Assembly (NCBI RefSeq): GCF_963576615.1
Contig: NC_088708.1
Coordinates: 58,825,196-58,889,195, forward strand
DNA from: Watersipora subatra
Lineage: Eukaryota > Bryozoa > Gymnolaemata > Cheilostomatida > Watersiporidae
Reading direction: 5' to 3'
DNA length: 64,000 bases
Shown: in pieces, positions 32,101 to 43,600 of the stretch
Layout: every line of letters begins with the position of its first letter
Numbering within the stretch: position 1 is the stretch's first letter
Position numbers and translations under genes: made by a program
The notes under the pieces: model-generated
Databases searched by the model: none
What the model was told of the DNA's origin: nothing
What the model saw: only the letters and a program-made list of their open reading frames with translations

Positions 32101-33712
32101 TTATGAAGTTTTGAACTTACAAATTTTTGGTCAAAATTTGTAAGCTTTCAATTGATGTCTAATTAATTAATTTATGGATAATTTCAGTAATCAGGAATAC
32201 TGCAGCCGAATGTGTTTTAAAGTGAGGCAGATTGTTTTCTGTGATGTGCTGAAAACAAATTTCCTGACTGTTGGAATTCTGATTATGAGACAGAATAATA
32301 TCTGAAAATTAAACACGTGCTTAAACTGAATTTCAACCAATTCTTAGACAGTTTCTTGTTACGCTGATAATCACAAATTGCGCTAAATGGTTGCACATCC
32401 AGTTTTTAGCAAAATGTGCCAATTATTGGCTAGTGGCAGAGAATAGTTTTTATACCTAACCGTACAAATAAGCAAAACAAAACAACCATTTATACCACAC
32501 TGCTTGACAAATTGGTAATTGATTTGTATATGATAGAATGGAATTTAAACACTTTTAGTAAATGTAATGTAAACATATATCATCTAGATATAAATTTTCA
32601 TTTTAAAAGTGCATACTTTTCTGATGTTATTAAAAATATTTGGGTGAAAAAAAACTGTGTTCCATTGAGGCTACAATGTTTTCATTTTTTGAATGGATAA
32701 GTTACTTCAGCCGACATGCTGACTGACGTGAATATTCCTGTGTATACCGATATGTTATAAATGGGTACGTCTCAGAGCAAGACGAAAAGCTGCTAAATAT
32801 TTGTCTCACAATAATTACAAATGGAGCCTGTACAAAGCTAAAAATGCACTGTACCTGATCAGATTTGAGATATTGTCCGATGTTATGTCTGTAAGGATTG
32901 AAACATGACCCGGGTAATAGTTCTTTACAACTACAATTGTTTGTCGGGAGGCCCTGTGCTGGTTGACAATGTTGTTGGTGATCAACATCAGGATCAATCC
33001 CATACTATTAGCTTTTTCCTGAATATAATTACCTATCTGAGATTTTGTAATTTGTGATATTCAGTCTTGACTGGTATTGTTACGGAGATTTAATTATTAG
33101 AATAAATAGTTACATGAATACAGGAGTTATTAGCAGTATTGAAGAGTACTTACTGCAGTCATGGAGTCGGTAGCTTAAGGCCTTGTATGGTTTTCACTAT
33201 ACGCTGCTAATCTGTTTTGTAGATATATACCACAGTTGTTAATTGTCAATTTGTTTCAATATTCCTATAACGCCAGGTTCATGCTAAACATATTTAATAA
33301 GCCATTGTGACTTGGATTAGTAACGGTATGCAGTTGAAACCATGACTGTTATTCTCTCAAACTAAAATCTAAAATCCAAAACAACTGCACATAACTAGTT
33401 ACAAATGATTTGACTGATATCGTCTTTAAATTTATTTCGATCTATTGATATTTATATAATATATATAAATTTATTAAATATTTATATATTATTGATTTAT
33501 TCTGGTCTATTGATATTAGTTGCTGCTGTAATTACTTCAACACTAACTCTTTGCAGAGAACAAGACCTAGAGCCAAAGTAAAGGCCACCGTGACTGTTGA
33601 AGTACATGCAGACTTTCCAGGCTATACTGAGAAAAGTACTCCCGAGTGTTGCAGACGTGCAATGACTACCGACATGGCTGATTGCACTTGTACAAGTGAG
33701 ACATCAGTATAA
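14146..33712 (+). CDS. PTCH1: Patched, Hedgehog receptor (12-TM RND/SSD family)
   Basis: Exons: 14146-14187, 14641-14727, 14927-15119, 19170-19359, 19807-19876, 20143-20237, 21448-21568, 21898-22081, 23012-23169, 23696-23854, 25523-25780, 26415-26540, 28202-28418, 28565-28678, 28781-28932, 29119-29232, 29449-29590, 29732-30608, 31441-31816, 33557-33712. Total 3831 nt, in frame, 1276 residues (fly Patched is about 1286). Landmarks: RTSWVDAHIAL; LRDYAQ; TM1 near 77-95; first ectodomain with VSPLDCFWEG and CLDPSNPECP; sterol-sensing domain spanning exons 10-12 with GLGMDD (494-499); second ectodomain with LAYKLL and YLTAWV; TM10 GMGTE (1041-1045, GVGIE in human PTCH1); EFDFIVRYFF near 1100. At the plasma membrane and cilium, Patched represses Smoothened, probably by moving sterol, until bound by Hedgehog (established). 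The C-tail is short and I see no PPxY. The first two exons are inferred from phase and the TSWVDA motif. A 3' UTR intron is possible (donor 33721, acceptor 34148). Confidence 0.95.
15120..19169. other. Patched intron 3 (4.05 kb)
   Basis: It contains two unrecognised minus-strand ORFs (18110-17703 and 18614-18252), a short duplicated GGTGACAGACTCTTTATATTC near 16907-16950, one GLI-like GACCACCCT at 17554-17562 (one mismatch), and an AT-rich tract near its 3' end. Nothing else is identifiable. Confidence 0.5.
18918..19003. repeat. AT-rich simple sequence (TATATA)
   Basis: A low-complexity run of TATATA/ATATAT and related A/T words lies in Patched intron 3, about 170 bases upstream of exon 4. 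Confidence 0.85.
23258..23345 (+). repeat. Fragment with pogo/mariner-like terminus
   Basis: CAGTAATCCCTCGCTACTTC directly follows a TA dinucleotide. This resembles the well-known 'CAGTNATCCCTCGCTAC' ends of pogo-type elements. I could not find a matching inverted end nearby, so it appears truncated. It lies in Patched intron 9. Confidence 0.5.
25934..26390. repeat. 44-bp minisatellite, about 10 copies, abutting Patched exon 12
   Basis: TGTAAGTTGG-type units start at 25945 and recur every 44 bases to 26385. Each carries GTGGACTACACATA and a donor-like CTGTAAGT. The array ends 24 bases before exon 12 (26415). Confidence 0.93.
26727..28102. mobile_element. 1376-bp non-autonomous DNA transposon with about 128-bp TIRs and TTAA target duplication
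   Basis: TTAA at 26723-26726 and 28103-28106 flanks an element whose first bases AGAATAGAGAAAGC are repeated inverted at its end. The inverted similarity continues for about 128 bases (to AGGTCT at about 26854) with few mismatches. The subterminal GCATAATATTATTATGC is itself palindromic. The interior is AT-rich with no transposase. TTAA duplication points to a piggyBac-like integration mechanism, but the ends do not start with CCY, so the superfamily is uncertain. It lies in Patched intron 12, ending 99 bases before exon 13. Confidence 0.9.
30812..31404. repeat. Possible MITE in Patched intron 18
   Basis: AGTCAAACCTCTACATAC near 30821 and, inverted, AGAGTTTTGACTGTA near 31390 share about 12-15 bases after TA. 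The CTCTACATACAAAG segment is also tandemly duplicated at the left end. The support is the weak TIR only. Confidence 0.3.
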
Positions 33713-34624
33713 GGCATAATGGTAAGTGCATCATGTTTGCTTCTCACAAGTGAGAAGCTGTGTACTTACTGACTGTATGTACATACATTCTCACATACAC
33801 ATATGTTTGTATATGTATATAAATACATATCTATACATGCATACATTATATAGTCGCAGCCAGAAATGATTTATAACATCATTTGAATTTTTGCTCTTTT
33901 ACTCCCACACCGTGTCTTTACAATTTACATATCAAATATTTCCTCAAAAGTTTTCTGTCATTTAAAACTAAAACCATCACTGCAGACTTTGAAGGCATGT
34001 AAAACTGACCAAATCTGATTACTGAATGTTATCAGTTATTAGTTATTTATACTCCAGCATAATGACATCAAATAATCTAGTAAAAAAATTTCTTTATGTT
34101 TAACATTGCTATCATTTTTTGTCATAGCGTTTGCATTCATTCCTCAGGTTCTCGAAGATGGTGCTACAGCTATACAACTGAAGACGTTACAACGTTAAGC
34201 GCATTGCATGATTCCTTGGATAACCGACATTCAAGGCACTAGTTCTCACAGGTAGCTAACAATTCGACTCGTTGCAAGTTTGACTAAATAATTAATCTTG
34301 TTTAGTTGTTTATTTTTTACCTCACAAACACACGTCCACACATTGTCCACTGTTGTTTATTGTTAATTCTTTTATCAGTCATTGGTACATTTTGTGTGTA
34401 AACCTACATGCGGTTTCTATTTAAGACTACACAACAAATTTATTTTTACACTGTTACATTTTGCAATTTTACTGCACTTTTCATTTTCACCTCACTACTC
34501 CTCAAATGCATGTATATATATATGGGTATCAAACACTTTATTATGCTGTATAGCTTGCAACAAAAATGCAAATAACAGTTAATCTCATTCAGGTGAAAGG
34601 TCAAATAGCTCCTAGCTATTCGAC
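33713..34624. other. Convergent 3' regions of Patched (+) and GPX (-)
   Basis: A GTAAGT donor eight bases after the Patched stop (33721) and a CTCAG acceptor near 34142-34147 suggest a spliced Patched 3' UTR. Several TTTATT words between 34300 and 34545 could be minus-strand AATAAA signals for GPX. No coding signal was seen. Confidence 0.4.
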
Positions 34625-37600
34625 TCACAATTCTTCTCGACTGTGAAAACTTTTGGCATCATTGATAGCATCTTCAACATATGGTTTGATGTGGTACACA
34701 TCTGCTTTGGGCCCCCATGCTCCGATCACCTGTCCATGGGCATCAACTAGATACTTGTAAAAGTTCCACTGTGGTGTGGTTTTGGATTCCTCTACAAATT
34801 ACCACTATCCATCCTTAGGAACGAGCAGCTACCTATATTTTAGAAGCATTTTTAAAAAAGACACTGAAGTAAGCTGATCTGCAAAAAATATTTCCATTAT
34901 GCTGGTAAAAATTAACACCATGCAAATTCCCAATTAGCGAAAAATTTTTATTCTATTATCTTTTTTGGCGCTAGTAATCTGTGAAAGTATGAAGGCAAAT
35001 TTAACAAGAGCTGGGGTTGAACCCAGGGGTTGGCACTATTTGAAACTGTAAGCAGTGAGATTGGCCATTATGCTGAGTTAGTTTAGCTCGGCATACATCT
35101 GAGATAGCCGATGCAACTGCAGATGACCTTCATTGTTTTTAAGCTTGGGTGAATAACGGGTAAAACCTATGAATACCAATTATGTACACCAGATTAACAG
35201 AACAACCAAAATCATCATTCCTAGTATATGTTTGTATAGCCAACACGCCGCAGTTATAGCTGAAACAACAATTCACGAAATCTTTATAGGACTCACCTAA
35301 CAACTTATACTGCAGCAACTTGCAACAAACCACCACTTTCTAAACAAAGGAATGTATTTACTCATCAGGTATATCTGCATAACATGGTTCTTACCAATCA
35401 GGTATCTCCACATTGGTGTTACATTGTCACCTAACACATCTACCTTTTCGAATATTTCAAAATTCACGCGAAATTTTCGGTTCATTTCCCGTCGTATTGT
35501 GTGAACATCCTGGAAAAAAAAGGTTGACACAGAATATATTGTCTTGTAATACTTATGTATGCAATACCTGTAGCCTTACTTCCCATGCTTGCCTTTTACT
35601 AGAAAAATGGTGACCAAATGTAACATACATGCATATGGTTTTGTAGCTCATATCAATAATCTAACATAGAATTTGAACTTGATAGCATAATTTCCAACAG
35701 ATACCAAATTACTAAATATACTGTAGTTGTCGTGAAAATGAAGAACACAAACAAACATGATAAACACCTATTAGACTTTGAAAAACCACAGATGAGCCTA
35801 ATGATATGCGGTTTTTTTGTACTTGCGATCAGTCTTAATTGAACTAAAATTGTCATGTAAATCACAGATCACCCAAATGAAATGCTCACTCACGCAATAT
35901 AGAGCCAAATAAAACCATCCCATCAAACTATGAACATAAAGTAAAGCTACAATTCTGAAAACCATAAAAGATTGATGGTCAACTTTTGAAACTTCATCAA
36001 ACTGTGACAATGAGCTGTCAGTGGATAGACTACCTAAACTAAGTTTAAATATTCATAAAAAAAAACTGTTTTGTTATATTTTGTATAACCTCATATTGCA
36101 CTACCGTACAACATTGACCACTGCTAACCATGCAAACCCGAATAGCTCATCTTCAAGCGTAAATATGCCAAACTATATAGGATATTCTGGCACTGAAGTT
36201 TTCTTTTTTATGATATGTTGATGCTGAAATAAGCTTTGAATATTGACTATCAAAGACAATCATAAAGAGCAAGAGATAAGAGGATAATGTAAGTTATGAA
36301 TTCTTCTGATGCTATACATGTACATTGATTTTACAGCTAGTGTAAAATACTTTATTATCTTATTACGCTGCCACAGCCTAAACTTCTAGAACTAAGGGGT
36401 CGGCTTCAAACTGCCACACACTATTACATGTACATCAGTACCTCTGGCTCTTGAGTCCCAAACTGATTGCAAGGAAAGGCCAAAATGTTTAGCCAACTCT
36501 CGTGTTCCCTCTGCAGTTCCACAAGCTGATGGTAATGGCTCTCCGTGTAACCGCAGTAAGAAGCTACATTCGTTACTAAAGTTACCTACAATAGAAAAGG
36601 CCGACAATGTCTGGTGGTGATGCAAAAAACCAAAGACAAAACCATGTTCACTGTGACAAGTTAGAACCATTTTCATTACAAATTACTGCAAAAACATAAT
36701 GAGTCACGTATTAGATAACAAAAATTAAATTGATAAATTAAAAAGAAATGTGATGAAACATCTATGGAAGTTATAGCTAAGAAATATAGAATCAGTTGAC
36801 AAGTTGCCTCGTTCATCTTTCAACTATATAAATATCCATGTTTGTTGACTTGTGTCATTTGTCTGTCCGGTTATAGCGATTAAGTTATAGCAACGAAAGA
36901 TCACCTTCATACCAGAATTGAACTTGCAACAATCAAATTGAAAGTCTGCCAACCATTGTGCATAACCACAAGGCTACACCATTCTTATCACACCCACCGC
37001 TCTTACCATGCAGGTACGGTATATCCTTTTCACGATTGCACACGCTAAACTATTAATACAGTGCAGCCTCTTGTTACGATGTTCCTGTTATACGATTTTT
37101 TTCACAAATCCTTTTTTCTACCAGATGATGTCAATGAAAAATTTTTACGGATCGAACGTTTGGCAGTAGGTGCACTGATTACAACGAAATAAGGAAAATA
37201 CCGATATGCTATTCACCGAAATCTCTCCCACAACGCCTGAAAGAGATACAATGCTCGCTTGCTCTCCCCAAGTTCAGCGACAATCATTATAAGCTACATT
37301 ATATTGAAACGAAACTGAAAAAACTGATACATGTACACGTAAGTGATAAAATTTTAGCCTAGGACAAAGTTGAAGTTTAGTAAAATACATATTTAAACTT
37401 AGCTTTAAGTATGTGTTTAGTAAGCTAAATTCATTTATGTTAGCTTCAATGTTTATGTTATGCGTCTGTCTCGAAGTACATTGTAACGTTACATTTTCTA
37501 TCAGATCATAACAAATAAATACACTAAAGTTAGGCTACTTTGGGTAACTATACCTACTAAGATTAACATATTATTTTGTTCTAATTTTTAATATGTACTG

Positions 37601-40600
37601 TACGTATATAAAATTTTGATGATTATTACCACGGGGTGTTTGCATTACATAATTACTATGGGTTTCTATATTATTCTATACAAGATTTTCGCCTTACGAT
37701 GCCAACACTGATACATATTAAAATCCTATAACTGTATACCAAATCATTTTTATTCTAATCATAGAAAAACAAACTTTATTTAGCCATTACTTGGTAATTA
37801 TTTCCCATTTGCATTTAACAACCTTTAGTCATTTTATTTTTGCTTTTGATTTATTTCCACTACACAAAACAATTTTTTCATGATATAAAATTTAAAAGTT
37901 AATTGTTTGAAAACCTCTACAGTTGTTTTTTCCCTTAATTCATTTGAACTGCACAAAAAACACTTTTCCCATGATACGAAGTTTAAAAGTTAGAATGTTG
38001 TAGGTCTATATGTTAAATAAAAATAAATTTTATATCAAAAACTTTTTTATTACCTGGGCAACACCGGGTAGTAACTAGTATAAATATATATAAATGTCAG
38101 TGTTTGTCTGTCTGTCGTTAGCCTGGCCAGTTATAGCGATAGTTAAAGGAGCCAAAAATCCACTTCATACTGGAGTTTAACTCAGAACCTCCAGGTCTGC
38201 AGACTGGCGAGCTAACCCACTACACTGTCCTTGCCATACTGTGGAATTATATCGCGCATAATTATGCATCGCTTGCGAAAATACTAGCACGTTTTAAGTT
38301 CATGAGCTTGTTAAAGATCATTAGGCGTAAGGTGATACAAGCTGGCTTCAGACGAAGGACATGGCTCTCATTACAGTAGGTTACTAGAATGTTCCTCAAA
38401 TTCATTGGGTAATTATTTTATTACCCGTACACCGCTGGGCATTCAGCTAGTGTTAGATAATGATTAAAGGTAATATAATGTGGAGTAAAGTGTATTTAAA
38501 AAAACTGGTTACTTCAAGCCAGTCTTCAATACCATTGCACAAATGCAAAGAAAGACGAGATGTAGAGAGAAATATACTGCGAAGAAACTGCGAAAATACT
38601 ATTGACATATTAATGCAACAATTAATTTGGGTGTTCTAAGGTGCAAATGCATTAGGTGATATGTTTGCCATGTCCACTGCACGTGATTAGGACCAAACTT
38701 TGTCATAGTTATGTACATATAAGTGGGTTAGAGAGCTATACAGCATTACATATGCATAGGTTGGAGTGCCAGCAGTATTTCATAGATTCATAAGTAACAA
38801 CAGGAAGCAATTTTGCTAATGCTAATCATGTTTTACTATTATATCAATTTGATGTTTAAAGATGACTATGGTATTTGATTACTACACAATTTTGTAATTG
38901 TATAATGCAATAATGCATACGTGTGCTCATAATGTGTAAAATTATAAACATGTACAAAGCTATCTAGGCAGAATTTTGAAGAACCAGAGACATACCTAAA
39001 AGAGGTGCATAAACTTCAAGGGAGCACTTCATTACTTCTATAAAAATTGTGTGGTAATTCCCAAGTATCGTCGGAGCTCCAAAACCTGCATTAAACTGAT
39101 CTTTTATTTTTTACCAATAGTTCTTGCAAAGGGATTCACCTGTTACTAAGTTTATGCATATGTTACTTGTGTTTGTCTCTTTATAAAGCCCATCAATTAG
39201 CAAACATGTGTTTGTATTTCTACCTGCATGACTGTGGCAACAACCTTAATAAAAGTGATGCATTCTTTGAATAGTTTCAAGATTTAATCCAAGATTTTTC
39301 GAGATTGTTATTCACCTGTTTCGTTTGAGCATTTGATCATGTCTTAGTTGAGTCTTGTCTTGGTTTGAACTGCACACCGCCAAAATTATAGAAATTGTGA
39401 ATGTAATAAAAAAGTGGACAATAAGTACGACACTGAGTTTTCACCATTGTCGTCGCAGAACAAAACTCTTGAAATGGAAATGGTGGCCCTGAAAAGGACC
39501 GAGGTGGTTGGTGGGACTACTGGCACTCAGAAGTCGACTTTGACTGGTGCGTCCAGTAGCCCAAGAGGGTCACAGTCGTCCCGACAAGGTCTACCGGCGA
39601 GCGAACTATCTTGGACTCTACTTCATGCCGTGGAATATGGCAAGTGTTACGGGCTTGCCTCCAATACAGCCGTCAATCTTCTCGTGGCCTTGTGTAGTGT
39701 TGTCCTTGGTGATGGTGTTGGCGACAGGGTGAACACGCCCTTGATCTCTGCGGTTCGGTCTGGGTAGACTGTGCTTTCCGGTGTTCAGCAGAGATGTGCG
39801 CCTGCAAGAGAGGCTGGGTTGTGAACACTTCATCACAGGAGGAGCAGCGGTGTCTGTGTACACGAGCATGCCTCTGTAGGTCACGCTCCTTGTTACAAGA
39901 AAAGTCGCAAAAAGTACACGAGTGCTTCATGCATGTAAAAGCGAATGAAATGTCATTCAGGGTGTACCAGTATTTATCGACTGTCAGCATGCGTAAGAGA
40001 ATTGGCGATGTTTTTTCTAAGCCTATAATCCGGCAGCTTCAATTTGCTCACTCGAAGGATCTATATTACGTTTGTCGCAATTCAGTCAAATTTGAATAGT
40101 CATTTATAAGGAGCATGCTTAACACTTGTCCAATGTAGTATGGCGCCTTACAGTGCCTCGCGTTGCGTGTTCACAACTCGAGTTGCACAACTCGAGTTGT
40201 GAACACGCAACGCGACTTTGTAAAAGTAAGGTGCAATATATCGGTATTACAGTAGCATAACCATAGATCTGGTTATAATAACAATGGTACATCAATAGGC
40301 ACCCGTTAGCTAATAGAAATTAAACTATGTATGTTTGTACTGTAAAACTAGAGCTAATGGCGAATTAAGTGTGCCGAGTTTGCAACTCGAGTTGTACAAC
40401 TCGAGTTGTGTAAATATAACTCGAGTTGTAAAACTCGAGCTCATCAAAACCCAAGCCGAGTTCTTTCAACAGCAACTCGAGTTCAACAACTCGGCTTGAG
40501 AACATCTCATCGTTTCATTTTCTCTAGCTACCCTAAGACACTTATGTATTCGCCTCATCTAACTTTCGCGTTTTCACGGAGTCATCCTCTCGCGAAAATT

Positions 40601-43600
40601 TCATGAGCGAAACTAAACTATCATAACGAACGAGCGAAAACGCGGAATTAAATAGCTTTGTTCGTTGATACTGTAGAATGGAATTTTATAACGACATTTA
40701 TTTTAACGTTTTTAACGACCACTATAGCGTCGTTAAAATATAAACCAACAAAATAATTTGACTGTCAAAATTTATTACGTTATTATTTTGCAATTATGAT
40801 TATTTTCCCATTAGGAATAACTTATAATGATATGAATTTGATATCAATGCACACGCATTAGTAGCGTTATCTTTTGTTGGGGACATCAATCAATGCAGTG
40901 AGCACCGCGTGTTGAAAGAAAATAAGACACACTGACACTCACAGTACTACACAAGCAGCATGGCTCTGGAAAGATTTGGATTCACCACTGACACCTCTTC
41001 AATAACTTGTAATGATTCATAAGATGAGGCAATAGAGAAAGAGTTAGCTCTGATAAATAACACTAATACAAACGGAAGAGAGGAAGTCATAATAACTACA
41101 CACTGTGCTAGTATCTGTAGTATTACTAGCAGCTGTATCATGTATGTATTTGTATACAACTTGTACTTACTGTAATAAAGATGTTCAGCAATTATTAGCG
41201 GCAGTTGAGTGTTTGGGAAAACGTTAAAATTAATACCTATACACAACACCGTTGATCGTTAAAATTAAAATACGTTAATATAAAAAGAAGCTAAATTGTG
41301 ACAGAAACGTTAAAATTTTCAGCGTAATTAAATTCCATTCTACAGTAGTCCAAGAAACAAATGGCAGCAAGCGATCACATTGCATTATCGATCTCGGCCA
41401 TACAATTCTACCTGCGGTTCACAATTACAAACTAGTCCCAAAATGAAAAGTTTTTCTTACCGGCGAACCAAACCTGAAGAATATAATTATGTTTGTTCCA
41501 CTGCATTTATTTTCACATCATTATATTTTCGCACTCATCAAAGTTGCGAAATTAAGTTGCAGCGAAATTTTACTCTGTGTGCTACTCACCAAACTAAATA
41601 CTAGCGAAATATGTGTCCTAGGGTATATGGAACTTTTTTGGCGCATCATTAAACGCCGTTGAAATAATTTCTATGTTCATTTTCGGTGTTCATTCAGTTT
41701 CTAGTCAGGTTCTAGAGAGATGACTCTTTTTTCATTTGAAAAAGAAGTTGCCCGGCTCTCAAATAAATTGTTTTTTAGTTTGCTTTTTACATTCTACAAT
41801 TGTTTTTGTCTCTTTATATTTATAGAAATAAATATGCGCAAATTTCGCCAATATATATAATTTAAATTTGTATATATATTTAAATTATTATTATTAAATT
41901 TCTGTAAATGAGACATTCCAATTACTTACTTTGCATTTTTTACAAACCTGTGTTAGTTTTGCGTAACACAACTCGAGTTCATCGAAAACCCAGGCCGAGT
42001 TGTACAACTCGGCAACTCGAGTTGTACAACTCGGCAACTCGAGTTGTACAACTCGGCAACTCGAGTTGTACAACTCGGCAACTCGAGTTGTACAACTCGG
42101 CAACTCGAGTTGTACAACTCGGAACACGCAACGCGAAGCACTGTAAGGCGCCATAAATGTAGTGTATATGTATGTGTTATACTAGCAATTTTTTATGTTA
42201 ACCATTTATTACCATATTGTTCTAATATTTGCATGCTACTATACAAATACTCAAAAAATTATTAATACTCGTATTGTGTGATTAGTTAGTGACAGATGTT
42301 ATCATTTTTGTATTCGAAATATGTTATTGTGGCAACGGTTGACCCAATTACTGTGCAGCCAAACAACTGTAGATGTTTCCCTTGATTTGCTATATAACCT
42401 TTGTTTTATCATTGCTGGTGTGTTACTGCTTGGTGCTGTGAGATATAACACCAATAAGGATACTGCGTTCTTTACAATAGCTCTGCTTGATTTACTAAGG
42501 CAAATAGTGGATAAAATTCTTGTCACAGTTTCTGACTTTAGCATTGTGATATTAGCCAGCGTATCATAGCTGTATTCACTATAAGTGCTATTGACCGAAC
42601 ATCAAAAATTATTGTGATTGGCTTACTAGGGCGTAACAGTTGAGAAAAGGCACCATAGAGTCTGTTTATCGGCTCGCCCTTGAGCCTGTTTATCGGTTCG
42701 TCCTTGAGCCTGTTTATCGGCTCACCCACAAGTCTGTTTATCGGCTCACCCACGAGTCTGTTTATCGGCTCGCCCACGAGTCTGTTTATCGGCTCACCCG
42801 CGAGTCTGTTTATCGGCTCACCCGCGAGTCTGTTTATCGGCTTACCCGCGAGTCTGTTTATCAGCTCACCAGCGAGTCTGTATATAGGCTCACCCACGAG
42901 TCTGTTTATCGGCTCGCCCACGAGTCTGTGTATCGGCTCACCCGCGAGTCTGTTTATCGGCTCACCCGCGAGTCTGTGTATAGGCTCACCCACGAGTCTG
43001 TTTATCGGATCACCCACGAGTCTGTTCATCGACTTTGCGTGACCTAGCTATTGAGTTGAGAGTCGTCTATCATTGTTTAGCAAAATTTACTTCATAAAGG
43101 ACTACATGAACGAATCTAACAAACACCGCATATCAAACTATTGTTAGCCTATGCTAAAGCATTTGAACGATGTGCTCAAATTTCAAAATATTTTTAAAAA
43201 GAAAATTCTGCTACATCTGATCAACAAACGCTTTAGAGTTACCATATTTGTAAGTAGCCTAATTGCGACAAAACGTTAAACCATTTGACGATAAATAAGC
43301 TTTAGTTATGGGCACGTAGCTCGTGTTTTTGATGTATCCAAAGATAAGTGATCAAGGGCCCAAAGCATTACATTCACAAGTATTACGAGCATTGAATTAG
43401 GCAATAATGAGAAAAAAGAGATTTTTCTCATCGACGCCATCGTAATGCTCGTCATACCTGGGACTACACGTCTTGACAAAATCGGAGATTCCTACTTTTC
43501 CTTGATAACGACGAAGGTCAATGATTGATCCATGTGAATCGACAGCTGTAAACTCGTAAAACCGTCTATCTTGTGCGAGAACATTCTGTAATCCAACATT

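Larger units (their letters stand above)
40139..42155. mobile_element. 2017-bp TIR element with CTCGAG palindrome arrays
   Basis: The ends TATGGCGCCTTACAGTGC and, inverted, GCACTGTAAGGCGCCATA extend to about 34 bases with one mismatch, reaching GCGTTGCGTGTTC. The 7-bp direct repeat AATGTAG lies at 40132-40138 and 42156-42162, a good target duplication. Subterminal regions at both ends are packed with CAACTCGAGTTG palindromes (40171-40200, 40386-40496, 41967-42122). A second element (40671-41345) has inserted inside. No transposase is recognisable, so it is non-autonomous. The short TIR and 7-8 bp duplication suggest hAT-like mobilisation (inference). It lies in GPX intron 1. Confidence 0.88.

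Noticed and set aside
37063-37710. CAGTGCAGCC..TTACGATG on the left and TTACGATGCCAACACTG on the right as a possible TIR pair
   Set aside because: Only CAGTG and a shared TACGATG word match; spacing and order do not give a convincing inverted repeat.
39414-39767. 117-codon plus-strand ORF opposite the zinc-finger ORF
   Set aside because: No domain recognised; its openness is explained by the less AT-rich composition and the overlapping minus-strand ORF.
41894-42156. ORFs of about 60-86 codons on both strands with repeated LELYNS/RVVQLG peptides
   Set aside because: They are translations of the 22-bp palindromic array, open on both strands only because of the repeat.
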